Assembly (NCBI GenBank): GCA_025529335.1
Contig: JAMYHX010000058.1
Span: 79,671-143,670 of the forward strand
DNA: 64,000 nucleotides
Reading direction: 5' to 3'
DNA from: Rhizopus sp. PT2906
Taxonomy: Eukaryota; Mucoromycota; Mucoromycetes; Mucorales; Rhizopodaceae
Part shown: positions 22,761-37,577 of the stretch, piece by piece
Position numbering within the stretch: the stretch's first letter is position 1
Layout: every line of letters begins with the position of its first letter
Program-made: the position numbers and the translations under genes
The notes under the pieces: generated by a model
Told to the model about the DNA's origin: nothing
Seen by the model: only the letters and a program-made list of their open reading frames with translations
Database searches by the model: none

Positions 22761-24064
22761 CTATGACCAAACATCCCAGCTTTTCTTCTTTTTAGCTTCC
22801 TTTTCGTGTTGTATCCATTTAGGTAAGCAAGTATCATAATGTTGATCATGGTCAATACTTTCATCTGATGTGCCTGTTGGACATTCACATCTACATCCAA
22901 TATCTTTTGAAGGTGATGGACAATGTCTATAAAGATCATGCTGATACCCAAAATCTTCAAAATAATGAACCTCGGATGTTTCCAAGAATAAACCAGCGGC
23001 CAATGAATGCACTAGAGTATAATAAACATCTTGTCGCTAAATATATCTCTTTTTTTTTTTTTGTACCTGGTGCATCTCCCCATCGTTCATAAAAGAAGTT
23101 ACCCGTCTTGTCCAGATAATTAAAGAAATCACGGTACTGAGGACTTCTCCAGAGATCAAGGGAAGCGATTTCAAAATTAGACCAAAAATGACACAAGTTG
23201 AAATCACCCGTGTCCTTGTTGACAAAGTAAGGGAAGAGCAAATGACTCTTTTCTGAAGTATCTATTCTTCTCGTCTTGGCGTACTCCAACACGTGCTGCC
23301 ATAAGGTAGGAATCGTTTCTGGCAGTTCAGTCAAAGTGACGACAAACCCATACTTCATTTTATATTTCTCCATGAAAAGGAAGGGATCATAAGTGATATC
23401 ACAGTAATACTTGACACCAGGCTCCACACGCCAGTACCAATCAAATTCATCTAATAATGGATGATCAAAGAAGAATCCAGATTGATATCGACACATGTGG
23501 TGATAACTTTCCAAGTCTCCATAGTAAACACCCTTTCGGCCCATCTCTGCTCGTTTCTCTGCTGCCAATGTCTTATTGACCCACACTGGATAACTCCAAT
23601 GATTCTCGGGGACAAGACCAAAGCGCATATCTGCATTGGGTGCTGCCTTCTTGACTGCCTCTTTGAATTCATCCGTAAAGGGCTCTTCGTTTAGAAATAC
23701 ATAGGGATATTTAAAGTTCTTGTTGAATCTATCTTCGAAATTGACAATGGTTTGTGCAATATCAGCTTGTTCCCTAATACTTGTGTGAATACATAATCTT
23801 TTTTTTATTCCTTTTTTTTTTTTTTTACTTGTTGCGAACAAGAATCACCATGGCTGCTTTGGCTTTCTTTGCTGGAGGATTGTTTATAAACTGCTTTTGT
23901 GGAAGACATGCTTTTTCATCATAATCTGTATAATAAGCAACTGGCTGTAATTGCTTTGACACCTTTGGATGATTGGCGATCTGGTATAAAAAGAAGAATG
24001 CAGAGACAAATATAACAAGAAGAACTGGCTTTCTTGAAACCGATAGAATCGGGAAAGCTGGCAT
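22761..24064 (-). CDS. Alpha-1,2-mannosyltransferase, GT15 (KRE2/MNT1 family)
   Basis: Golgi type II membrane enzyme that adds alpha-1,2-mannose from GDP-mannose to protein-linked glycans. Exons: 24064-23829, 23773-23067, 23011-22761; 397 residues. A short tail and signal anchor (PVLLVIFVSAFFFLYQI) precede a stem and the catalytic domain: MVILVRNKEQADIAQTI, YPYVFLNEEPFTDEF, ENHWSYPVWVN, FDWYWRVEPGVKYYCDI (holding the family's key Glu), CHFWSNFEIASLDLWRS, and a Cys-rich C-terminus with CRCECPTG. An in-frame ATG upstream (24139) would add a poly-Phe stretch read from a T-run; 24064 was preferred. Divergent from the zinc-finger gene at 24392 with a 327 bp shared promoter. Confidence 0.93.
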
Positions 24065-24391
24065 CCGAAAGAATAAAGTAATATAAAAAAAAAAAAAAAA
24101 AAAAAAGAGAGAGAAGGGGGTGAACATGGGAAAAACCAAAGGGGTGCGTGTAGGGTTATGACAGTTGCATAAAGCCCATTCATTTCAAATGCGTCATGAT
24201 TGAAACATGGTCTATATGCATATAGTGTCCTGTTTGGTTTCATCGTGGGGCTCTTATTTTCTCTAGATTAATGTCATATCGAACCCTATCATCTTCCAGA
24301 ATGCCAAGTAAAACCCTTTGTTAACATACACTTTTATAAGCATGCACTTTTTGTTTTTTCTTCTTTCATTTTTTCCATTCTACTTTTTAAA

Positions 24392-24973
24392 ATGACAGAA
24401 TATATTGATGAACGGCAAGCGGTCGAGGAAAAATATTTCAAGGACATTACTTGCTGTGGATTGAGAATCACAAGCTTGTACAAGTTAATAGAGCATCACG
24501 AACGGTGTCATGAACAATTTGAATTCTGCAGTAATAAAACAGAGGCTCATGTTAATATGCTACGACATCACGACGTCTTTTTTTCTGCAGGTGTTTACAT
24601 CAATGAGGCGCCTTATAATAATAACCAAGAGATTGTTGCGATTGATACCTCACTTCTTACCCAGCCAACCGATATGAATAATTCGTTATCTGGTATGTGT
24701 ATGAAGCACATGTTTGTGTATGTAACTAACATGTCTATAGACCGTGGATCAGATCCAGAAAGACGACGACGGTATGTCTGCACAGAACCATTATGTAATA
24801 AAGTATACAAGAACATCAATGGTCTAAGGTATCACCAAACACATGGTCATCATAAGCATCTACCCATATCTCAACTTCATGTCTGTAAACTCTGTGGAAA
24901 GACCTATAAAGCATCTAATGGACTTCGATATCATATGCGAAGTATGCATACCATTCTTTTATATGACAAATGA
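24392..24973 (+). CDS. SFP1/JAZF1-like C2H2 zinc-finger regulator
   Basis: Predicted nuclear transcription regulator. Exons 24392-24692 and 24741-24973 (177 residues). The 48-nt intron is a multiple of three and open, so an unspliced 193-residue form is possible, but GTATGT, an internal CTAAC and TATAG support splicing. An N-terminal degenerate finger (CCGLRITSLYKLIEHHERCH) is followed by an acidic/Asn-rich middle and two fingers: CTEPLCNKVYKNINGLRYH and CKLCGKTYKASNGLRYH. The KxYKxxNGLRYH pattern is characteristic of Sfp1/JAZF1 proteins, where yeast Sfp1 controls ribosomal-protein genes. Only 1.1 kb away stand ribosomal genes, which is probably coincidental. Confidence 0.75.
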   Translation: MTEYIDERQAVEEKYFKDITCCGLRITSLYKLIEHHERCHEQFEFCSNKTEAHVNMLRHHDVFFSAGVYINEAPYNNNQEIVAIDTSLLTQPTDMNNSLSGMCMKHMFVYVTNMSIDRGSDPERRRRYVCTEPLCNKVYKNINGLRYHQTHGHHKHLPISQLHVCKLCGKTYKASNGLRYHMRSMHTILLYDK

Positions 24974-26116
24974 AATAAATTATGAAATCCAGATAAATAA
25001 CGGGTTGATTAGAACAAGCAACTTGTAGTATATTTATTAGCCCAGTCCTTTGTAATAATAACTTTTTTTTTCTAATTGATATGCTTTTATCTACTGTTAT
25101 TAAAAGATGATATAATGACCGGTTTTTTTTTCTTTTTGCATACAGATATTTTCTTTACAATGATTTAAAGTCAATGACTCCTTTAATGATAAAGTAATTA
25201 AAGAGAGCCAGCGTACGTGACAGGTAACGATGGAAACATGAGGAAATAATTTATACAATGTTACACTGCCCTGAATCGGAAATATTTGAAATATAGTTAA
25301 TTAGTTGTTTCAAGATAATGTTTGTATAATACATCCCTCTTTTTTTTTTTTTTTTTTTTTATTTGTGTATAAAGTAATTAAAACCCATTGTATTCCGTAA
25401 TACACTTGAATTGATAAAGCAACACAAAATAAGCATATAAAAAAAACTACAGACTTGCTTTCATTATTTAAGCTCACATAAAAGAAAGGCCTTGTCTGCG
25501 TACAATAATAATTGATTTATTTCAAATACTTTATAGATAATCAGAAAAGCAAGAGGGAAAAAAAAAAGATGATCTAAATAATGTATATATTTTACTGACG
25601 CTTGTGTCTTTGTTTACATTGGTTAACTTGTTTTTGCAAATAAGCAAAAATATTATATGAAATATTATTTATATTTATTTTGCAAGTTGAAATCTGCAAG
25701 CAGTGTTTCTTTTTAACTTGATTTTATTTCATTTATGTACACATGAATTTATTTAAAAGCAAGCCTAAAAGAAATAAACACTATAAAAAATCACTTCCTA
25801 TCAATATTACTTTGCTCATTGCTCTTGTTTTGCTGCGTGTTAAATTGCCTTTGCTTTTTATGATTGCTTTATATCTTAAAAATAAATGCATGCAAATGGA
25901 TTGTATTGGAGGGGAGTAAGCCTTCTTTTTGTGATTTAAGATCAAGTCCCAGCTTGTCTTTCAATGTCTAAGCGTTTAATGATCATTGGTTGACACCATT
26001 GGAATCGGCATTTTAAACTTTCGTGGCTTATACAATTGCAAACTTTTTTTTTTTATTGCGGCAGTAAGCTGGGAAGTAGTAAAGCCTCCTCTTTTTCGCT
26101 TTAGTCGATTTTAAAA
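24974..26116. other. AT-rich gene-free spacer before eL19
   Basis: About 1.1 kb with long poly(T)/poly(A) runs (for example near 25340-25360 and 26045) and no supported open frame. The last 250 bp carry two T-rich blocks preceded by AGTAAGCC/GTAAAGCC, likely the eL19 promoter. Nothing else recognised. Confidence 0.4.
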
Positions 26117-26791
26117 ATGTAATTGTCAACATCCAATGTCGAAGAAAGAAAGAGCAAAAGGAGAAAGAAACTTATACATATTCCAATAGGGTCAGTTTAG
26201 TTGTCCAAAAGCGTCTTGCTGCTTCCGTCCTCAAGTGTGGTAAGAGAAAGATCTGGCTCGACCCCAATGAAGTCAATGAAATCTCCAACGCCAACTCTCG
26301 TAAGTTTTGTTATTCCAAAGAGATATATATATGTAACCATATTTTATAAAGGTGCCAACATCCGTAAGCTCGTCAAGGATGGTTTGATCATTCGCAAGCC
26401 TCAAATCTCTCAATCTCGCTTCCGTGTCCTCGAACGTGCTGCTGCCAAGCGCAACGGTCGTCACATGGGTTACGGTAAGAGAAAGGGTACTGCCGATGCC
26501 CGTATGTCCAGCCAAGTTATCTGGATGCGCCGTATGCGTGTCCTCCGTCGTCTCTTGGCCAAGTACAGAGAAGCTGGCAAGATCGACAAGCACTTGTACC
26601 ACCAACTCTACCTCAAGTCCAAGGGTAACGGTTTCAAGAACAAGCGTGTCTTGATGGAACACATCCACAAGGCTAAGGCTGAAAAGGTTCGTGCCAAGAC
26701 TCTCGCTGAACAAGCTGATGTCCTCCGTGCTAAGAACAAGGCTCTCCGTGAACGTCGTGCCAACAAGAAGAACGAAAAGGTTGAAGCCTAA
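26117..26791 (+). CDS. RPL19: 60S ribosomal protein eL19
   Basis: Large-subunit ribosomal protein, 183 residues. Exons: 26117-26118, 26190-26299, 26352-26791. The start codon is split by the first intron: AT ends exon 1 and G begins exon 2 (AT|GTAATT ... AATAG|G GTC AGT), giving [20 protein letters not shown], which matches eL19 exactly in register. Further family blocks: [30 protein letters not shown], and a lysine/arginine-rich helical C-terminus. Codons are strongly biased to C-ending, highly expressed type (CGT, AAG, CTC), unlike neighbouring genes. Confidence 0.96.
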
Positions 26792-27012
26792 ATTTCTTTT
26801 TTTTACACACAATAAATCTTCAAGATTGACCAGTAATTCCTAAAGCCAAGCTCTTTTTCTCCTTTCAGGGCAACACACAACAGTTGTCCTTTTGTTATCA
26901 AGCAGAAAAAATTTTCGTGACTTGTTTTATTATTTTTTTTTTTTTTCTTGTCTTATTACTAGACCGTTTTCAATTTTCTTTCTCTTTTTTACTTTAGTAG
27001 ATAATTATTACT

Positions 27013-28473
27013 ATGAGTGTTCAAGGCTTTTGGGGTAAACTTTTATATGAAAAAAAGACAGAAAAGCCATTAACTCATGCTTACTGTTTTTTTACATGTA
27101 AATAGGTCTTCAGTTAGTACCTGGCAAGACATACAGTCAAGTTGTAGCAGCTCCTTTCCGCATTTCTATGGTAATTTACTTTTCCATTTTACATGCATGT
27201 TTATATTCAATATCAACTTAGGCTTCACTTACTGTTGATGCTGATGGAAACAAGCGCACGTCCGTCTCTGTTCTTATCGATAATAAAGAGTTTGTTCTTT
27301 GTACTTTAGTTCCCAACAAGGTATGGACAAAAAAACAAGCAAAACAAGCATATGTTTATATTCTTTATATAGATCGAGCAACAACCTTTAGACATTACCT
27401 TTGTTGAAGGTGAAGAAGTTACTTTCTCTGCCAAGGGTTCAAATGCTGTCCATCTTACTGGTAACTATGTATTCCACGATGATGATGAGGGAGATATGGG
27501 CTCAATGGGTGAAGAGTCTGAGGAAGAGGATAATGTTGAAGAATTCTTAAAGTAAGGCGTTTATAAAATATCGAGTTGAAAAACCTAACAAACATTGTAG
27601 GAAGCTTCCTCCTAACGCCACTAAGGAAGATATCAGTAAGTCTTTTTCTAATAATGTATGTATGTTGACTAACATGTTGTTTTAGACAAAGCTTTGATTG
27701 CTTCTATTAATGGAGGTATGGATGAGTCTGATGAGGAAATTGATTCTGATGAAGCTATGGGTGAAAATGACTCTGAAGAAGAAGAATCTGAAGAAGAATC
27801 TGAAGATGACGACGACTACGAAGAAGAGGAAGAGAAGCCTGCTGTCAACAAGAAGCGTCCTGCTGAGGATACCAAGACGCCTCCTACCAAGAAGCAAAAG
27901 GCTGCTGAACAGGCCAAGAAGCCTGAAACCAAGAAGCCTGAAGCTAAGAAGGAAGAACCCAAGAAAGAACAGGCCAAGAAGAAGGAAGAGCCCAAGAAGA
28001 AGGAAGAACCCAAGAAGAAGGAGGAACAAAAGAAAGAGCAAGCCAAGAAGGAGGAGCCCAAGAAAAAGGAAGAACCTAAGAAGAAAGAAGAACCTAAGAA
28101 GAAGGAGGAACAAAAGAAGGAAGAGCCCAAGAAGAAGGTTACAAAGCTTCCTAATGGCCTCATTATTGAAGATATCAAGGTTGGTGAAGGTGCTTCCTGT
28201 AAATCTGGTCAAAGAGTTGGCATGCGCTATATCGGTAAGCTCACAAACGGCAAGGTCTTTGACAAGAACGTTTCTGGTAAACCCTTCTCTTTCCTTTTGG
28301 GCCGCGGTGAAGTTATCAAGGGATGGGATCTTGGTATCGTTGGCATGAAGGCTGGTGGTGAACGTAGATTGACCATCCCCGCTCCATTAGCATACGGTAA
28401 GCGTGGTGCTCCTCCAGATATTCCCAAGAACGCCACTCTTGTTTTCGATGTCAAATTACTTACCATGAAATAA
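27013..28473 (+). CDS. Nucleolar FKBP-type prolyl isomerase (Fpr3/Fpr4 type)
   Basis: Histone-chaperone-like isomerase of the nucleus/nucleolus. Exons: 27013-27034, 27106-27170, 27222-27320, 27373-27551, 27601-27635, 27686-28473; 395 residues. An N-terminal nucleoplasmin-like domain ([36 protein letters not shown]) leads to an acidic segment (about 130-180), then about 65 residues of lysine/glutamate/proline repeats of the [12 protein letters not shown] kind. A complete FKBP domain ends the protein ([63 protein letters not shown]). The architecture is exactly that of yeast Fpr3/Fpr4. A long open frame on the opposite strand is a by-product of the lysine-rich codons. Confidence 0.94.
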
Positions 28474-28842
28474 TCTGTCTCTCCCCTGCATTGTTGTTAT
28501 CTTTTCCCAAATTGTTTTATATCAGTTATTACACTTGTCAATAAAAAATAAGAACTCATCTTGGTTTAGAAAGACGCGTCCTTAAATAGACTGCAGGAAT
28601 ATAGATGACTGAAAATGATGCGTCATCAATGGAACCTTACTACATGCACATTCACAAATAAGAATAGAACCTAAAACAAAAATGCAACTCTGTCAGGATA
28701 TCAAAAGTGCAATCTTTCGTTTTCGCTTTATGACAGTGTCGAATTAAGACATCAATGTGTAACGTTAAATGCGTCTCTTTTTGTTGGCTGCATTATGCAA
28801 GGTAGCTACACTTTATTTCATCAGCGTATGTGATCAACAAAC

Positions 28843-29512
28843 TTAGAATCTGAGCTTGCTGAAGAACCACTTGTTCTTGCCGGTTTGGTAGCGTTCTTCA
28901 AAGAGCTTCTTGATGAGCTAGAATAGAGAGATGTAAGAACACTCAATTTTTTATATTTACTCTTTTTAACGTTACCTTCTTTGCATCTTCACGTTGAGAA
29001 GGTTCCTTGAAGGTGTCAGAGGAAATGGTTCCCTTGATTTGTTCCAATTCCAAACCATAACTAAAAACATGTTGGTATCACTAATGTCAACAATGTCTAT
29101 ATAATTACCGAGTGGGCATCATGTGGTTGTAGTTGACAATCTTGACGAAAGGCTTAACCTTGGAGCGCTTGGCAACCTTCTTTTGACCCATCTTCTTGGT
29201 GACCTTGAGAGGAGTGCGTTCGACACCAGCGACAACGGCGTAACCATATGGTCTTTCCTTGGTTCCTTCATCGTGGTCTATACACACATGTTGAATAATC
29301 TCGATATTGGGCATTGTATTATTTCTAAATCTTACTGCGAACAACGACTGCCTTCTTACCGGCATAGCGACCTTGTAAGATGACAACAACCTAATTTCAT
29401 AATTAATTCTCTGCCTTTTTTTTTTTTGAAAAAGGGAATGGATTCATTCTATCTGCATCCATCCATCCTTGTCGAAAGCACGTACTTTACCAGCCTTGAT
29501 GAATTTGACCAT
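28843..29512 (-). CDS. RPL27: 60S ribosomal protein eL27
   Basis: Large-subunit protein of 136 residues, the same length as yeast eL27. Exons: 29512-29486, 29390-29336, 29277-29109, 29060-28976, 28917-28843. MVKFIKAGK joins [18 protein letters not shown], then [39 protein letters not shown] and a C-terminus ending WFFSKLRF, all typical of the family. Divergent from the gene at 29736 across 223 bp; convergent with the FKBP gene (369 bp gap without features). Codon use is of the highly expressed kind. Confidence 0.96.
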
Positions 29513-29735
29513 GTTGGTTAGTGATATGTAGAGGAAGAGAAGGGAATCTGAGTTTCATCCATTTCTTCTAATACAGCACTCTGCTTTGGTTGGGCACTTC
29601 TGCACTTTTCTTCTCTCTTTGTCTCCTTCCACCCTCCAACCCACACCTACCGGAGTTTAAATAGAGCGAATGAGATTTTGAGAAACTGCAGTTGCCGCAC
29701 AAAGGGACATTCTTTCTCTTTCTTTTTTATTTTTT

Positions 29736-30975
29736 ATGAGTGAAAAGAAACGTTCCTTATCATTTGAAAATGAAGATCCGAAGCGACAACGAAGGTTTAC
29801 ACTAGACGTTGCTGCAGATAATCAATTCTTGCTTGAAGATTATTTTTCATTGGCTATTGTCCTTTTGGATCCAACAAAGATATTTATATTTAAAGAAAGA
29901 AAAGATGAGTATATCCATATGCTGGCTAAACATGCAGCTAAACTTGCTCATGGCAATCTCTTGAATACAATTGAAAGAATACTGTGCTTGGTTGATAGCA
30001 ATACGTCAGATCAAGAGCTGGATTTATTGCTCACCAAAGTGGAAAATATAGATAAAGAACGAGAATATGCGTTCATTACTTGCACCATACAGTGTCTAAA
30101 AGTATAAAGTGTCTCTATGTGCGACTATATAGTAACTTGCATTTTCTTAGAATAAGACGTCAAGAATAGATGACATTATACGATCACGGCTTGACAGCAG
30201 ATCGTTGTTACAGCAAGTGCTATTTTATGATGTTCGATTTGCAAGATTACTACCTTTATTTCATGTTTTATTTAACCATGATTCCAGTATGATTACCACT
30301 CCTTCATATGAGGTATTTCTATTCTATATCCTGATAAAATTGTCGTGTCTCCATGTGTGTATGTGTGTTTTTATAATGACATATTACTATATATATACAG
30401 AATGGATCATCTGCAAGCTATAAAAGCTCTTCCATGATTGGCACTATTGCAAATCCACAGGGTACCTTTTCATATTCATCCTCTTTTGATGATTTTATAT
30501 CTAGAATACCTGATACAAACTATGATGAACCACATGATATGCAAGAGTTTAGTATCATAAGTGCTACTATGGACAGTGATGACAATATCACGGATGACAC
30601 TACTACACAAAAAGAATCTAGACAAGAATTTAGTGTAGCAGAAAACGAAAAGACGACTCTATATTATAATGACTTGATATTAGACGAAATAAAGGTTGGA
30701 GAGAATGTACTAGATGACTCTGTGAAGGCAAGCATCATTCAGCATCTAAAGACAAACAAGCCAAATGTTTGGGAAAAGATTGTAAATTATGAGGTAAAAA
30801 AAAAAACAAATCAGTCTTTTCCAGCCCACTGGTTGATCCTTCCTGTTTTTAATAGCCTGTGGATATTGATGAATGCTATGAAGGCTTAGAATATAAAAAG
30901 GGTGTCCTGAGAGCCTTTCTGGATGAATTTGTAAATTGTGTGACACGGATGTTTATGCAGTCTAAACAAAACTAA
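29736..30975 (+). CDS. Unrecognised protein, two helical parts with a polar linker
   Basis: Exons: 29736-30101, 30151-30312, 30401-30793, 30856-30975; 346 residues, frame kept through all junctions. Begins with a basic nuclear-signal-like start (MSEKKRSLSFENEDPKRQRR). Residues 25-175 are helical (FLLEDYFSLAIVLLDPTKIF, LLQQVLFYDVRFARLLPLFH). A Ser/Asp/Thr-rich acidic linker follows, then a helical C-terminus (SIIQHLKTNKPNVWEKIVNY, VLRAFLDEFVNCVTRMF). I recognise no family. The basic N-terminus and acidic linker suggest a nuclear role, by inference only. It shares a 223 bp divergent promoter with eL27, so it may be well expressed in growth. Confidence 0.7.
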
Positions 30976-32050
30976 AATGTGTTGTTAGGGTTGTTTGAAG
31001 TAAAAATAAAATCAAACTCAGCTAAAGTTGAGCTTTGTTTCTTGTTTATAAAGTAGTGCTTCAGGAGAGGGTCTTGTAGTTGTCTATCAAATAACATCTA
31101 GCTTCTTTTTATTAGCATGGCAATGTTTGGCAGATTCTTTATTATTATTCTTTGGGATATTAAGTGAAACTAAGCAGTTCATGCGCATTTGGCATATTCA
31201 ACAGTATCATTTTAAATATATCTTTATTCAGATTATAGTTATCTGCCTTTTGTAGCATAATATCTGTCAACGTCTATCGTAAACCCTCGATCTAGTCCTC
31301 AAAAATTTACCCAAGCAGCAGCAGAAAAGCACACATATCAATGTAGAGTTGGCATTGATATATATCTTATATAGGAAACTTAAGTCAAAAGAAGTAACTT
31401 TTAAAGAGAAGACGCACTGAATGAAATAAATGACCACACGTTTTTTTTTTACTATTGTGCATTAAGCTGGTTTCTGTAAGACCTCAGCAGGTAACTCTTT
31501 TTATTTTGATACGCCAAGGTTAGTCAGTTAATAATGTTGTTAATTACAGTTATTTATAAAATAGCTTTTTATCACATATGGATCTTGTTGCCGTAGTAGC
31601 AGCTTAAAGTATAATAAAAGTAAAAGATAGTAGATATGTAAAAACAATTGTTACATATGCCACAGGTCTCTCGAAGCTGCGGCTTTGGAACAACCGTTAC
31701 TTTTCAATAGAAAATTGACGATACCCTCATTCAATAGCATCTAATATTAAAGTGGAGTCAACGTGTTTTTATCCTATTCGCTTATTCCTCAATGGCTATA
31801 TTGAATCAAAAGACTGGCAGCAGATTATCCATTTTAACACTCAGGGCAACTTTATATCATCTCTCCTTTTAAAACAAAATGAGTACTATTGGACGATGCC
31901 TATGTTTTGTTGAAAGATTACTTTATTAATTTGTAGAACATTCGATCAGTTCTGCCCTTAATTTTGCGTGTTTAACAATTCCCGCAAATCAATAAATAAA
32001 ACGTTGTTACTGAGATTTAATTCATTACTTTTCTTTCTCTTTTTTACAAA
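30976..32050. other. Gene-free spacer before the PDI gene
   Basis: About 1.07 kb, AT-rich, with short T/A runs (near 31440). No conserved open frame, RNA gene or repeat copy recognised. The final stretch up to the ATG is T/C-rich (TTTTCTTTCTCTTTTTTAC), as often seen before starts here. Confidence 0.4.
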
Positions 32051-33483
32051 ATGAAGCTTCCTACTATTGCCTTATTAACTGTTTGTTCTCAAATCGCGTT
32101 ATCTCAAGCCCTGTATACGTCCAAGGACGATGTAAACTTACTAACACCACAAACATTTGGCCCTGCCGTGATGGATACGAATGTAACCCTATTTTTGTTT
32201 TCTTTTAAAAAACAAACTAACCAGTCACCATAGCAACTGGTTGCCGTTGAGTTTTACGCACCATGGTGTGGTCACTGCCAACGACTCGCACCCGAGTGGA
32301 AAAAGGCAGCAACGAATCTGAAAGGACTTGTCTCGGTCAATGCAGTTGATTGCGATGTAGAAGCCAACAAACCACTCTGTGCGACTTATGATATCAAAGG
32401 ATTTCCAACCATCAAAATATTCCCTCCTGAACTACGAAAACATAAAAAGACAGGCAAGCTAAGCAAGGTGCCAACAGGTAGATGATGATGATGTCTCCCC
32501 TTGTATTTTGTATTTAAAGGTTTTTCATTAGACTACCAAGGACCACGAGATGCAAAATCTATTGTTGATTATTTATTATCTAATCAACCTTCGAACGTAT
32601 TATTTGTCAAATGGAATGAAAAGGACGTTAAATCGAAAAAGAGCATCACCTTGGATAATTTCTTATCTACACAGGTAAAAATGAAATCCTTGCGCGTGAT
32701 TAGAAGAAGTAATAATATATATTTACAGAACGAAACATTACCCAAAGCATTATTATTCACCGACAAGCCTACAACCACGCCACTGTATAAGGCACTCTCT
32801 GTCGAATTTAAAGATCGTCTGCTAGTGGGCGAAGTGAAGCAATCCGAAAAGAATATTGTCAGTGAATTTAATATTCAATCTTTTCCTACTTTGGTTGTCA
32901 TCTCCCCTGAATATGGCACGGTTCAATTCGAAGGCAAGTTGAAGAGAGACACTTTAAAATCCTTTTTGGAAAAGTACGCTCTGGAAAGCAAGACATCCGG
33001 GAATGATAGTAAAGGCAGCACTGAGAGCAGCCAACCAAAGAAGACGGCAAAAGGTATACATATGCCCTTTGTATTACGTAATCTTATACATGTTCCATAG
33101 TGGAAGCTATTACAACGAATGATAGCCTAAAGCAACACTGCCTGAATACAAACCAGATCTGTGTGCTGGTCATTACGGACGAACAAGATAAGCAGGAAAC
33201 GATTGATATATTAAACGCATTAAAAGACAAGAATGACAAGTTCCAATATGGTTGGATGCATGCCAGTCAATCTGCGGATATTGTCAACACACTTCAACTG
33301 CCTCAAGATTATCCATCCTTATTCATCTTGCATCCTTCAAAACGTGCGTTTAGAAATTACGTAGGCGCATTTGATGAAAACAAGATTCATCAATGGCTCA
33401 ATCGTGTTAGCTCTGGTGCAGTTGATGCTTGGGCATACAGAGGTGATATTAAATTAATTGAAAGGCAACATGATGAGTTGTAA
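32051..33483 (+). CDS. ER protein disulfide isomerase with one CGHC site and HDEL tail
   Basis: Secretory-pathway oxidoreductase. Exons: 32051-32182, 32234-32477, 32520-32674, 32729-33053, 33101-33483; 412 residues. A signal peptide ([20 protein letters not shown]) precedes a thioredoxin domain with the active site [20 protein letters not shown] and the cis-Pro loop [13 protein letters not shown] second, redox-inactive thioredoxin-like domain includes [13 protein letters not shown]. After a Ser/Lys linker comes a third domain ([20 protein letters not shown]). The last four residues are HDEL, the fungal ER-retention signal. The layout is close to yeast Mpd1-type proteins but longer. A (GT)n tract follows 150 bp downstream. 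Confidence 0.92.
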
Positions 33484-33630
33484 GCAATTGCATTATTCTA
33501 AAATAAGCTTTAAACAAATTCTGACCAATAAAATTAAAGCAAGAAGAAAGTCTAAAAAAAATGGTCTACTTTATATTTTCCCTTTCTTTTCCTTTCTATT
33601 ATTTTCTGTGTCTCTCTTTTTTTTTTTTTT

Positions 33631-33655
33631 TGTGTGCGTGTGTGCGTGTGTGTGT
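33631..33655. repeat. (GT)n microsatellite
   Basis: Interrupted TG repeat (TGTGTGCGTGTGTGCGTGTG then TGTGT) after a T-run, between the PDI and USP7 genes; also CA-rich as read on the minus strand. No coding role. Confidence 0.85.
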
Positions 33656-33691
33656 ACTTTATATTAATTAAAAGGAACCGATTAGAAAAAA

Positions 33692-37450
<3,759 letters not shown>

Positions 37451-37577
37451 ATAAAAAATAAATGACGCTTTTATTAAATAAGGAGTTGAAAAAAAAGAGA
37501 GAGAGAGAAGGAGGGGTTGATCTCAATGCAGTATTGTCTATTAGTCATATTGAATGTGATATTTAATACATGTATAA

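Noticed and set aside
26273..26812. 179-residue minus frame opposite eL19
   Set aside because: Created by the strong codon bias of the ribosomal gene; no homologous look and no promoter context.
27682..28212. Long hydrophobic minus-strand frame opposite the FKBP
   Set aside because: It is the mirror of AAG/GAG-rich codons in the Lys/Glu repeat; Leu/Phe runs come from that bias, and the plus strand encodes a clear Fpr3/4 protein.
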